A stretch of 64,000 nt of DNA, taken from Emmonsiellopsis sp. PD_33. Its lineage: Eukaryota > Ascomycota > Eurotiomycetes > Onygenales > Ajellomycetaceae. Location of the stretch: assembly GCA_032988165.1 (NCBI GenBank), contig JANTQF010000032.1, forward strand, positions 124,001 to 188,000, written 5' to 3'. Both the position numbers and the translations under genes were made by a program. Shown here in pieces: positions 11,170-22,349 of this stretch. How positions within the stretch are numbered: the stretch's first letter is position 1; each line of letters opens with the position of its first letter. Below the pieces are notes generated by a model, which did not search any database, was not told where the DNA came from, and saw only the letters and a program-made list of their open reading frames with translations.

Positions 11170-13111
11170 TTTTTTTTTAAGAGGAAGTTCAACATCATCT
11201 ACCATATTAACTACTTCATGCTTGGGAGCTTCAGGGCTCTAAATGTTAGTTTTTAGGCTATTAGTACATTGAGAATTCTGCCTCCCAGACACAAACTAAA
11301 TGCTAGACATACAAAATTGATATCTCATTGAATCCAATTAATTTATAGCTTATCAGCTAGCTTCTACAAATAGCACAAATGAGTGTACAGTGTACACCTC
11401 AGTCCCAAGTTGATAAAAATGCTTCACCTAGGGCAGCATGTTCATTAATGCACACCATGATATTATATATAAACTAGGGGTAATTAAATCTACCATCTGC
11501 AGCCAGTAAATACTGTTATATAGAAGTGTGGATGTAGAGGTGTTATTTATTATCATAATAGCTATATTCATTGTGTCTGCTTAGAATGTTTTGAGTAGAA
11601 TGCTGCTAATGAGGACTACTTGCATCTACTAGATAATCATATAAATGCAGTATTAAGAGATACCATCTTGATGAGAAGAATGAGGCATGATTAGTTCCCA
11701 TTTAATGCTAGTTTCAGTGATAACATTTTACATCTTTATGGATCAAAAAATACCATCAATATCTATTAGTATGAATGTAGGAGATTTGTAACTAAAATTC
11801 CTAGGCTAGGTTTTTATGATCTTTTTATTAGATTGGTTGACTAACTACTTCATTAGTTTCTCTATATTAATATTATCCATATCATCCTGGCCAGTGGAAT
11901 GGAAATCATGCAAACAAGGGTTAATAAATGCATGCTGGAATTCCTTAAGGCCAAGAAGGAAAGAATAGTGATAGATATCCTCTAGATCTTTCAAAAGCAT
12001 TCAATGATATATAGTTGAATACTGAAACTGATATTAGTAAGGTATATATTCATTGTTTTTAACAGAAAGAGTAAAAAGTTGTTTGATGATATCCATATAT
12101 TCCTCTACAAAAGAGAGTGTGTAATTTTTTCCTAGGTCACTGCAGTGAGAATCCTACAATACACCTTGATTCATACAGTCTATTTAGACTGGTCATAGTG
12201 ACTTGCAGATGAAGGGGAGATTACTTGTTATTGAGTCAGATGTCTAGTCCCTTAATCACCTTAGTGTCAGCTAAAGTATTAGATAGCCATGCATTGTAAT
12301 TGGAGCTCTCAAGTTACCTTTAGTCATCATGATAGACCTATTCAGTGCCTGAAGATAATAGATTATAAGATGAGATAGATCTATAGACACTCTCCACCTA
12401 TTCTATCTCATACTACTAATGATAAATCAATCAAGTAGTTTGCATATAAAATGAATCAGTGGTATTATTTTCCTCCACATGAGGTCAGGGCAGATGACAA
12501 GCTCTAATTCCTGCTACTTAGCCTATAATGGGGTACTATTACTTGGCCTGGGGGTCACCCTTGGACCCATTCACACTCTCTAATAATAAAAGGAATGTAT
12601 GTAGTTCTCAATGAGAAATGAAATGATTAATTTTGACATGCAGAAACTAGTGTTAGAAGCTTCAGAATATTCTTATCAAGAATGTAGGCCTAGCATCTAT
12701 ATGCATATAGATGGCTGAGGTTAAGATTCATTGGTTTTTATAGATAGGAGGCTAAGGTCTGTAGTTATTAGAGTCTGCCATGGCATTTAGTTGAGTAGGT
12801 AAACAGCTACTGTATAGATCTGAAGTCAGAGGTCTTCAGGAAGATTGATAGTGACTCAGATTGTACTACTCAGAGTAGTGATTACTAAAAGACCCTACTT
12901 TGCCCAGGCTTGTAGCTGTGTCCATTTTCAAGCAGCTCCCAGGCTGACCCAGGGATAGTTACATGTGTTGTGCTAGGCTGATTGAGATATAATTATTAGC
13001 CATAAGCTATCTTAGTTCTAAAGTAACTAGCTTAGCATCTAGAGAGATTGCACATTAAATATTCTTACCTTTAAGATCAATATAAGAGTCTTCAACCTTC
13101 TCATGAGTCAT
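11170..13111 (-). pseudogene. Unrecognised protein pseudogene, about 640 codons
   Basis: On the minus strand a protein-like reading begins at ATG 13111 (M-T-H-E-K-V-E-D-S-Y). It runs to about 11180, broken mainly by stops of the Q/R/W type. The best-preserved parts are an N-terminal third rich in Ser/Asn, a middle region around 12540 reading N-G-S-K-G-D-P-Q-A-K, a stretch near 11900 reading H-D-F-H-S-T-G-Q-D-D, and an acidic C-terminus (V-V-N-M-V-D-D-V-E-L-P) next to the T18 run. A small intron or frameshift near 12600-12700 is possible. None of the F-box family blocks occurs, so this is a separate gene captured in the array. I cannot assign a function. Confidence 0.4.
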
Positions 13112-13662
13112 AATAGTTAGGTAGAGCCTGCAGCACTAGGCAGTTAATTAATTATATGAATAAAATCTGTGTGGGGCAGAATTAGTAATAATATGCTAAT
13201 ACTCTTCTGAATAAGCATTAACATTTCAGGGGCAAGTGATTTATACATAGCATATCCCTTCCATGCTACAGTTAAGAATACTAGTAGGTAAAGCTGATTA
13301 GGGGTATTTTTCTCTATTGAGTCAGCTGATTTGTAAAGTTAGATGTGAAGTAAAATAGTAGAGTAACTACTTCTAATAGAAGAACTAATATAATTTATTT
13401 AAGTAATTTATTAATAATAATTTATTTATTTCTTATTCCCTTACTTTTAATAAGGCTAACACTCTAACCATAGCTCATAAATGCAAGGTGTATAGTCTCC
13501 AGTGATATTAACTGTATAATTAGTGTAAAGGCTGTGGTTTTATACATTTCTCATTCCCTAACCCTCCCTAAGGCTAACCCCCTAACCCCCTAACCATAAC
13601 TCTCATATATATGTTTGTTTAATTTAAGCAGTATGATCTATATTGATACAGAATACATGTAA
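13112..13662. other. Spacer with telomere-like C-rich words
   Basis: At 13555-13605 the plus strand reads CCCTAACCCTCCCTAAGG followed by CTAACCCCCTAACCCCCTAA and then CCATAACTC. A mutated copy of the same stretch lies at 13435-13482 (ATTCCCTTAC...CTAACACTCTAACCATAGCTC). It resembles degenerate (CCCTAA)n but is too short to call a telomere. No coding signal is seen. Confidence 0.5.
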
Positions 13663-13799
13663 TCTAGTTATCTAATTTATAGTAGTAAATTCTATTAGTA
13701 GTAGCAGTAGATATCTTTCTGATTGCCTCACTGTAACTAAAGCTGAATAAAATTATAAATAATAAATTATGATAGAATTAAAAGGTAACTAGACTATAC

Positions 13800-15435
13800 A
13801 TATTCTCTCTCAATTTAAAAAGCACCTGAAGCTGCTCACAGGGAGTAAGATAGACATACTCTACTGAAATTACCAGTAAGGCAGACTCTGTCTGTCTAAA
13901 AAGAGACTATAAGGGTTCTAATTGATGTAGTAGCTAGGTTAAAGATAGAACTCCAAATAGGTTAAATGCAAGCTCCTTTAGTATATAATAATAATGAATC
14001 ATTTTAAAGCATAATATGAGTATAACTAAGTATGTTGTGGAGGAAGTACTATCATCTGTATCACTAGGTAGTGTGGGGATGTGAGGCAATATACTATACC
14101 TAAATAGTATCATAAGGGTGACAGGATGATATAGGTTCTCTACTATATATAGAGTATTACTTTACTCTTTTGACCAAGTTCCATCATTCTGTGGCAAGAA
14201 TGCTTTGATAATACAGTACAAGAGATAATTCTTAGAGAAGTTCTGAATCTCTATTATTTCATTCAATGCTAAATGCATGTGTGAAAATGAGGACCACTTC
14301 TGAGTAAATTTATGGAGAGTTATCCCATTTTTAGCATCAATCACTATTATTATTTAGAAAATAGAGGATGCATCTTTATCATTATTATTATCATTATCAT
14401 TGTCTGCAAAAGGATAGTGGTGTGGAACTAGATGAATAAGATGTTCATTGCCATTTAGAGTAATAATCTCAAGTGCTTGGCTAATAGATAAGATAGAATC
14501 AGCATCAAATAGAATTAATGATTTTTACTAGTTAAGAAGAGTACTTTGGATGTTATAGGCAAAAATTGTCTTATCATATCAAGAGGTAGTATATAGCTGA
14601 GTTTGGCCAATAAGATATAGATTCTCCCCAAATGTGAGTGTATGTAGAAGGTAGTACTATTTATAGCTGCTCAGAATAGTGATCAGGCTGTAGTAGCTAG
14701 TAGAGGATAATTTATTAGCATTTTAGAATCATAAAAAATATAAGATAGGATAGAACCTACTTCTCCTAGTTATATAATCCACTTACAGCTAAAATATCAT
14801 TTAAATTGAGATGAAGTTTCAAGTAAGTATATGGGGATCTATGCTAGAATGTTTCAGGCAATTCTTGCCCCTTTAGTTCAGCATTCATCAAGTTGTAGTC
14901 ATTGCATCAGAATACTATGATTTTAATGATTCAAGCTGAGTATTTATTAGCTCTTATAAATTTATAGGTCACTGAAAACTTCATTGTACAAATTAAGTTA
15001 CCTGAGGTGAAATTACTTGTCATCCACACTATAAACCATGAAGTTAGTAATAATAAATAGGAGAGTACAGACAGATAACATATTAAGTGTAGTGTACTGA
15101 GCTACCTTCTATTCTAATCTAAGAGATTTAAATTATTACTAGAATATTAGTCAGTATAGCTCCCAGCTCTCACATTCAGTCCATATAGTGATATAATCCT
15201 TTCAACTCTTACTGACAAGCTTCATGCAGCTAATATCAACTGTTATGAGCTCCTTAAGTACCTTATCTATTAACTCTAAGGGTAAAGATTGAAAGGGATC
15301 ACTACATTTCATTAGCACTCTAAGTGGGCTTGAATGATGTGTCTGACTGGTATTTATAGCCTCAGATAGGGTAAGATGTTTAATGATAAAATTCACTATG
15401 ACTTGATTAAGTAAAAATTGAGAAAAACAAGCCAA
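13800..15435 (-). pseudogene. F-box family unit 5 (in tandem unit A)
   Basis: This unit has the best-preserved F-box. The open frame 15202-15435 ends with L-P-L-E-L-I-D-K-V-L-K-E-L followed by I-T-V-D-I-S and K-L-V-S-K-S, matching the F-box pattern (LPxEL..I...L...D......VSK). Farther left are N-L-Y-L-I-G-Q-T-Q-L-Y (about 14600), L-N-G-N-E-H-L-I-H-L (about 14450), an I-V-I-D-A-K-N-G-I-T-L propeller-like strand (about 14330) and F-L-P-Q-N-D-G-T (14180) in the open frame 14162-14344. The F-box frame and C-terminal frame differ, so at least one intron or indel lies between. Stops abound between blocks. Confidence 0.7.
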
Positions 15436-15942
15436 ACATTCTAGAAAATAATAATTAGCCTGATGCTATGTGCTCTATTTAGATTCTACTACATGCATAA
15501 GATAATAGGGGCCCTGAGTGAATTCATACCAGATGTAAGAAATATCTAGGAGTTGACATGCACCACAAGGAAAAGGATGAGGCACACAAATAATGTAAAT
15601 TTAATGACTGTGAGGATTAATGCAATTCTATACTAATACCAGCATAATTAGCTATATATAAGGACAGAAAAGCTCACAAGGGAGATGGGAACTTAATAAA
15701 TAAAGCTAGATAATCTTGGGTATAATCAGTGCAATGGGAGATACTAACTGTAATGGTTTGAGGTGAGTTTTAAGGTGAGAAGCTGTTGGGGATAAAGAGT
15801 GAAACTCAAATATAATGATGTAAAGTAAGAAAAGAGTAAGATTGATTTACATAGTCTGCTTTTTTAATGCACTTAATATAATAACATTAGAATTTACAAT
15901 TATCTGTGAGTGCAGCAGGAGATTACTATGTTCAGGAAAAAA

Positions 15943-16004
15943 GAGATTTAGAACTAAAAGAGATTTAGAACTGAAAGAGATTCAGAACTGAAAGAGATTC
16001 AGAA
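15943..16004. repeat. 17-base minisatellite, about 3.6 copies
   Basis: Repeat units start at 15943, 15960, 15977 and 15994 with the consensus GAGATTTAGAACTGAAA. The same array has expanded in tandem unit B. It lies in the region upstream of the F-box gene in minus-strand sense. Confidence 0.9.
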
Positions 16005-16329
16005 TAGCTTAGTTAGGGAGGTATAAACAAACAATAAACTGATAAAAGTAAAAAGGTGGGCAGGTTATGAGAGAATGTGCAGTAACTGAGATGTTATATC
16101 AAAGCTAAAACTCAAGTGGATAGGGGAAAATATAGTATTAAGATATAGATTTAATAATCATTAAGTCCTTCAGAACTTCTTCTTTTATTATCTAGTTATT
16201 TAACCTGTAATGATAGATTCTATTAGTAGCAGCAGTAGATACCTTTCTGATTGCCTCACTGTAACTAAAGCTAAATAAAATTATAAATAATAAATCATGG
16301 TAGAATTAAAAGGTAACTAGACTATATAT

Positions 16330-17963
16330 ATTCCCTCCCAATTTAAAAAGCACCTAAAGCTACCCATAGGAAGTAAGATAGACATGCTCCACTGAAATTG
16401 CCAGTAAGATGGACTCTACCTGTCTAAAAAGGAACTACAAGGATTCTGATTGACACAGTAGCCAGATTAAAGATAGGACTCTAAATGGGTTGAATGCAAG
16501 GTCCTTTAGTGTGCAATAATGATGAATCATTTCAAAGCACAACATGAGTATAATCTGGTATGTTGTGGAGGAAGTACTATTATCTGTATTACTAAGCAGT
16601 GTAGGAATGTGGGGCAATATATTATACCTAAATAATGTTATAAGGGTAATAGAATGATGTAGATTCTCTACCATATATAGAGTATTAATTTACTCTTTTA
16701 ATCAAATTCCATCATCCTGTGACAAGAATGCTTTAATAATGCAGTACAAGAAGTGATCCTCAGAGAAGCCCTGAATCTTTATTATTCTATTCAATGCCAG
16801 GTGCATACATGAAAATGTGAACCACTTCTGGGTGAATTTATGAAGAGTTATCCTATTTTTAACATTAATTACTGTTATTATTTAGAGAATAGAGAATATA
16901 TTTTTATCATTACCATTATCATTATTATTATCTGCAAAAGGATAGTGGTGTGAAACTAGATGGATAAGATGTTTATTATCATTTAGAGTGATAACCTCAA
17001 GTATTTAGCTAACAGATAAGACAGAATCAGCCTCAAATAGAGTTAATGATTTTTACTAGTTAAGAAGAGTATTTTAGATGTTGTAGGCAAAAATTATCTT
17101 GTCATTTTTAAAGGTAGTATATAGCTGAGTTTGGCTGATAAGATATAGATTCTCCCTAAATATGTGTGTGTATAGGAGGTAGTATCATTTGTGATTACTC
17201 AGAGTAGTAATCAGGTTGAAGTAACTAATAGAGGATAATTTATTAGCATTTTAGAATTATAAAAAATATAAGGTGAGATAGAACCTACTTCTCCTAGAAA
17301 TACAATCCACTTACAATTAGAATATCATTTGAATTGAGATGGAGTCTTAAGTAAGTAAATAAAGATTTATGCTGAAATATTTTAGATAATTCTTACTACT
17401 CTGATTTAGCATTCATCAAGTTATAGTTATTATATCAGAATACTGTGATTACAGTGGTTCAAACTGAGTATTTACTAGCTCTTATAAATGTATGGGTCTC
17501 TAGAAACTTCATTATATAAGTTGGGTTGTCTAAGGTGAAATTACTTGTTATCTATGCTATAAACTATGAAGTTAGTAATAATAGATAGGAGAATACAGGT
17601 AGATAACATATTAAATGTAGTATACTAAGCTACCTTCTATTCTAACTCAAGAGATTTAAATTGTTGCTGGAACATTAGCTAGTGTAGCTCTTAACTCTTA
17701 TATTTAATTCATATAGTAATATAACTCTCTTAACTCTTACTGACAAGCTTCATGTAGCTAATATCAACTACTGTGAGCTCCTCAAGCACCTTATTCATTA
17801 ACTCTGAAGGTAAAGATCAAAAGGAATCACTACATTTCATTAGCACTCTAAATGGGCTTAAATGGTGTGTCTGACTAGTATTCATAGCTTTAGACAGAAT
17901 AAGGTGTTTAATGATAAGATTTATCATGACTTGATTAAGTAAAAGTTGAGAAAAACAAACTAA
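16330..17963 (-). pseudogene. F-box family unit 6 (in tandem unit B)
   Basis: Paralogue of unit 5 carrying additional mutations. The F-box region (about 17730-17963) has lost its open frame. The C-terminal open frame 16435-16674 (79 residues, beginning M-V-E-N-L-H-H) is intact here but broken in unit A. P-Q-N-D-G-T (about 16705) and L-I-G (about 17137) positions are kept. Unit B therefore helps to read unit A and vice versa. Confidence 0.65.
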
Positions 17964-18472
17964 ACATCCTAGAAAATAATAATTAGCCTGATACTATATA
18001 TCCTGTTTGGATTCTACTGCATGCATAAGATAATAGGGGCCCTGAGTGAATTCATACTAGATGTAAGAAATATCTAGGAGTTGACATGCACCACAAGAAA
18101 AAGGGTGAGGCACATAAATGATATAGATTTAATGACTGTAAGAATTAATATAATTCTATACTAACATTAGTATAATTAACTATACATAAGGATAGAAAAG
18201 CTCACAAGGAAAATAGGAACTTAGCAAATAAAGCTAGATAATCTTGGGTATAATCAGTGCAATGGGAGATACTAACTGTAATGATTTAAGACAAGTTTTA
18301 AGATGAGAAGCTATTAGAGATAAGAAGTGGAACTTAAATATAATGATGCAAAGTAAGAAAAGAGTAAGATTAATTTACATAATCTACTTTTTTAATACAC
18401 TTAATATAATAATACTGGAATTTACAATTATCTGTGAGCACAGTGGGAGTTTGCTGTGTTCAGAGACTAAAA

Positions 18473-18586
18473 GAAATTTGGAATTCAAAGAAATTTGAAA
18501 CTCAAAGAAATTCAGAATTAAAAGAAATTTAGAACTGAAAGAAATTTAGGACTGAAAGAAATTTGAAACTGAAAGAAATTTAAGAT
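18473..18586. repeat. 17-base minisatellite, about 6.6 copies
   Basis: Units begin at 18473, 18490, 18507, 18524, 18541, 18558 and 18575 with the consensus GAAATTTAGAACTGAAA. Compared with unit A the word GAGAT has become GAAAT, a G-to-A change shared by all copies. The change therefore probably preceded the expansion, or hit every copy alike. Confidence 0.9.
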
Positions 18587-18767
18587 AGCTCAGTCAGGAA
18601 GCTATAAACAAACAATAAACTAATAAAAGTAAAAAGATGGGCAGATTATAAGAGAATGCACAGTAACTAAGATATTACACTAAAGCTGAAACTCAAGTGG
18701 ATAGAGGAAAATATAATATTAAGATATAAATCTAACAATTAAAAAGTTCTTCAGAACTTCTTCTTTT

Positions 18768-19202
18768 GAAATTTATGAATTCTCCTTGAGGAGGTACTTA
18801 TACTTCCTGAATAATCAGATTCATGTAGCTTAAATAATAGCTGATAGATAACAGACCCAAATGTAAATTCATCTATTAAAGACTTTAAAAAAATAGAATT
18901 ATATTAGTACTAATAATTATTAGATATCCTAAAATACTAGCACACATGAAATTATCATATCATTTCAGAATGAGTCAGCAGATCAGCATCTAGATCTTCA
19001 GAATTAAATATATCATTAGATTTCTTACTGATAGATTCTATGTTGACTAACTAATCAATTTGTCCTATATAATAGCTTCAAAGTTAGTCAAGTAAAGATA
19101 ATTGTGAAAGCAAAGAAGGGTAAATTTGTGACTTGAGGAGTTTAGAGCTATATATAATTCTACTAATAATAGAGGATAATATAAATATAGATATACTGTA
19201 TG
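18768..19202. other. Spacer downstream of dynamin pseudogene
   Basis: AT-rich, with no array block. The reading of the dynamin C-terminus could continue a little way into it if the stop at 19203-19205 is not the original one. Confidence 0.4.
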
Positions 19203-21309
19203 TCACCTACAAATCTTCAAACCTTCCTGCAAGATCTTCAATTTCCATTTAAGCTACTACTATTACACCTGGGACTCCTCTATCTCACCTACAATCTAAG
19301 AGATGAGATCAGATAGCATGATTACTACATCACTAAGTGTGAAGATAATTTATATTTCAGATATTAACTCACACTTAATGATCTGAATAGCAACATTGTT
19401 AATGAAAGTCTTCATTGAAATCTATATTAAGAAATTAGAACCCCAAGTTGCAACTAAAAGGACTAAGGCAGCTTACCTTATAGAATGCTTACATACTATT
19501 AAGTAACTTAGCATATATAAAGTTCTCCATGTTACTCTTATTTTGGGTTGAAAGTAATGCAGCAAGAGCAGATACATCACTTAGATTAATATTACTTTTA
19601 TATTTTGAGATTATGAAGTTTTCTATCTGCCTAGCTATTTTATCCTGCAGATTTACTTGCTTCATCTTCTGAAGAATTTCTATGTAGTAGTAATTATATA
19701 TTATTAGATGCTTTATGTAATTAAGTAAAAGCTGATTGAGAGATTGATTGATCTGTATCATTTAGTTATTCATTTTCTAGCTGATTAAGAAGTTGAGTAG
19801 CAACTAAAAGATATGATAATCAGTCAGTGTTTCTAGAAGGTCTTTAAGGAATCATATGACAAGCTTTCATGAGCTCTTCACATGATGTCATGCAATGCCT
19901 TCCCATAAAGATGACTGGTCTTGAAACAATTGACCAACAAGAATAGGGTTGAAAGAACCAGGAAGCTCTTGGCCTCTACTACTAGTAAGAAAACCCTGTA
20001 CCCAGTAAATAGCTCTAGAGTGATTCATGTCAATTTAACTAAAAGAATTGAATCCCATGAAGTTATTAATAATCCTATAATGATCCTGAGTTCTCATTTT
20101 CTCTGCAAACTTGATATTCTAGTTTTAAATGAGAGCCCACAAGTAATTACTACCAGAATACTTCTAGTTATTAAAGAATAGATCTCTATAATTATTATCA
20201 GCAGCAGTCTTGCACAATCTCTCAAACAATTAACTGATTTTTAGAAGAAAGAGTCACTATTCATTAAGAGTAGAACAACTAGAACTTAGTTTCTCAAGTT
20301 TCTTCTTAGTATCATTAATGCTAGTCTGTATGTCATTGACAAGATTTAGGAGATAACATTAGATTTGATTCAATAATATCTTGCTCAGGTATTAGTATAG
20401 TGAGTGTATCCCAATCATATTACAAGGAAGATCTTTCCAGACCTCTATGAAGAAGAATTATTATTCAGTAAAATCTTGTTCTTTGATTGAAGTGTCATAA
20501 GAGTCAAAATCCCTATTCCTCAACACATGCCATTCAAGTTGAAATTTAATATTATTATTACTAGCAAGGTCTATGAATTCAGCTTCATTATCTGATCCAG
20601 CTAGTAGTGTATCTAGTTTTATAATGAATTCTAAAGTGCATAGTCCCTTAAGATCAACCTTTCAGATGCATTTCAGAATAATCTGGTTTGCAATGTCATT
20701 TTTTGCTAAGACCACAGAAATAATAATACTCCTAGTGTTAGTAATATAGGATTCAATAAGATTAGAAATTAGCTTCACATCAGCTTCAGATTGTTATCTG
20801 TTTTCAAAGTGTATGAGACCAGAAAGGTCAATAAGGGTAAGTTTTAGCATATATGATCTAAATATCTTAACCTGAAGGATATATTTTGAAAATGCATTAG
20901 CTCCTCAATTAATTACTATAAGATGTTTCTTTACACTATTAATTACTTCTAGGAGCTCTTAAAGCCCTTCTAACATTTCCTTAAATTATAATAGTTCACA
21001 CTGTTGAACACTAGCAGCACCCTTGCAAGGCATAATAGAGATAGAGGCACTAGAGACTGTAGCATTATAAAGGATGATCTCTATAGTAAAATAGGTGTAT
21101 AGAGTATCATTTCAAGGAAATAGCACTTCAGAAATCACTTTTAGAACAGAGCTTTTCCCACTGGACTGATCACCACAAATTACAATCTGAGGAAGAAAAA
21201 TAAACTCACTAATATCCTAATAATAGAGACTATTAATTTCATCAAGTAGAATCTACAATTCTAAGAATCTCAGGGCAGCAAGGCCTGGTATGGCAAAAAT
21301 ATCATTCAT
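19203..21309 (-). pseudogene. Dynamin-family GTPase pseudogene
   Basis: Start ATG at 21309 (M-N-D-I-F-A-I-P-G-L). A single frame of 607 codons runs to 19489 with only in-frame stops and no frameshift. It holds the P-loop G-D-Q-S-S-G-K-S (21151-21174), L-I-D-L-S-G-L for the family's DLPG (about 20825; Pro to Ser fits C-to-T), K-L-D-T-L for T-K-L-D (about 20610), W-H-V-L-R-N-R, and V-W-K-D-L-P of the middle domain. A 55-base intron (GTAAGC...TTCTAAT...ATAG, 19422-19476) then joins a GED-like exon. That exon reads K-T-F-I-N-N-V-A-I-Q, V-G-E-I-E-E-S-Q and L-Q-E-G-L-K-I-C, ending at TGA 19203-19205. Fungal dynamin-related proteins remodel membranes. About 15-20 stops, all of Q/R/W type, make this copy dead. 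Confidence 0.85.
19422..19476 (-). other. Intron in dynamin pseudogene
   Basis: Reading the minus strand, GTAAGC at the 5' end, TTCTAATTTC as branch region and ATATAG at the 3' end give a 55-base intron. Its removal moves the frame from the stop after L-N-S-M into the GED-like segment. The size fits other introns in this window (53 and 57 bases). Confidence 0.7.
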
Positions 21310-22349
21310 CATGATTTTGACATGTATCTGAAGCAGAAATGGTGATTTTCAGTAGAGAGTAATAGGAAAAATAGGAGGTAATGAAATGCATTGAAGGGCT
21401 CAAAAGGGGACATATTAAAAACTTATGTCTTGGGGAAACCTTTAATATCATTCATAAATCAAGAGAAGAAGGGTAAATATGGCATGATAAGAAAGAATCA
21501 AGTAAGGCCCTACATATTAATAGAAAGAAAGGTGAGTTTTAATGTTAATATGATATTTCCTGTCAACTAGATTATATAATCCAATATATAGGAACCAACA
21601 TCACCCCTCCCTTTAATCCCCTAACTATAGTGTTCTATTTTGATTAAACCACTTTGAAAATGCAATGGATGAAATGAAGAATACAAAGATATATAATATA
21701 AAATAATATAATAAATAGTATAAATAGAATGAGATAGAATAATGATTACACATAGAATAAGAAGAATGAAAAAGAGGTAAAATTACAGTTAATAAGATAA
21801 GTAAATATAATTATAGATGATATGAGTTTTCAGAACTCTCTCTTTCTCCTCTCTTTCTTCTCTCTTTCTTCTCTCTTTCTTCTCTCTTTTTCCTTTCTCT
21901 ATCCTCACTGGAATGTATTTGTGCTTCCTGTTGAATTCAGGTAAAGTAAGGCCCCTGGGGGTGACTACAAACTAGGGGCTATTTATGAGCATGATAAGGA
22001 GTTTGGGTTGTGCAGATAGTTAGGAAGATAAAGGTGATAGCTACCTGCAGTGAATTAGGGGGTTTATTGCCTTGTGAGGTAATTAGATTAAACAGGTCAG
22101 TATCTTAACAGATTAAGGAGAAGGTAGTAGGAGGAAAGGTGAGATTCATGTTATCTAAAGATAGAAGAATAGATCAGTAGAAGGTAGTATCAGAAATATA
22201 TAGTAACTAAGATGTTATATAGAAGATAGAATTAAAGTGAATATAGAAAAATGTAATATTAAGAATCTAGTTAATTATTACTAATTAATCTGGAGAATAA
22301 TAAGAGAAGTAAAATTGAAAAGAAGAATAAAAACCAAAAGACATTCAAA
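21310..22349. other. Spacer with CT-rich microsatellite
   Basis: At 21837-21900 the plus strand is almost pure pyrimidine (CTCTCTTTCTT-type words repeated about five times). This stretch would hold the promoter of the dynamin gene, but no element is identifiable. A C-rich word (CCCCTCCCTTTAATCCCC) lies near 21605. No genes are seen. Confidence 0.5.

Larger units (their letters stand above)
13663..16190. repeat. Tandem duplication, unit A (2528 bp)
   Basis: Bases 13663-16190 recur immediately as 16191-18767. The offset is 2528 at every anchor checked from 13663 to 15543 (for example GATTGCCTCA at 13721 and 16249, TATCTAGG at 15543 and 18071). Nearly all differences seen are transitions. The unit contains one whole F-box gene copy, its upstream region and a 17-base minisatellite at its right end. 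Confidence 0.9.
16191..18767. repeat. Tandem duplication, unit B
   Basis: Second copy of 13663-16190. It begins with the same TCTAGTTAT word as unit A and ends at the shared CAGAACTTCTTCTTTT (16171-16186 and 18752-18767). It is about 50 bases longer because its 17-base minisatellite has three more copies. Confidence 0.9.

Noticed and set aside
19921..20181. 86-residue plus-strand open frame
   Set aside because: Antisense shadow of the dynamin pseudogene, whose minus-strand frame runs through it in phase.
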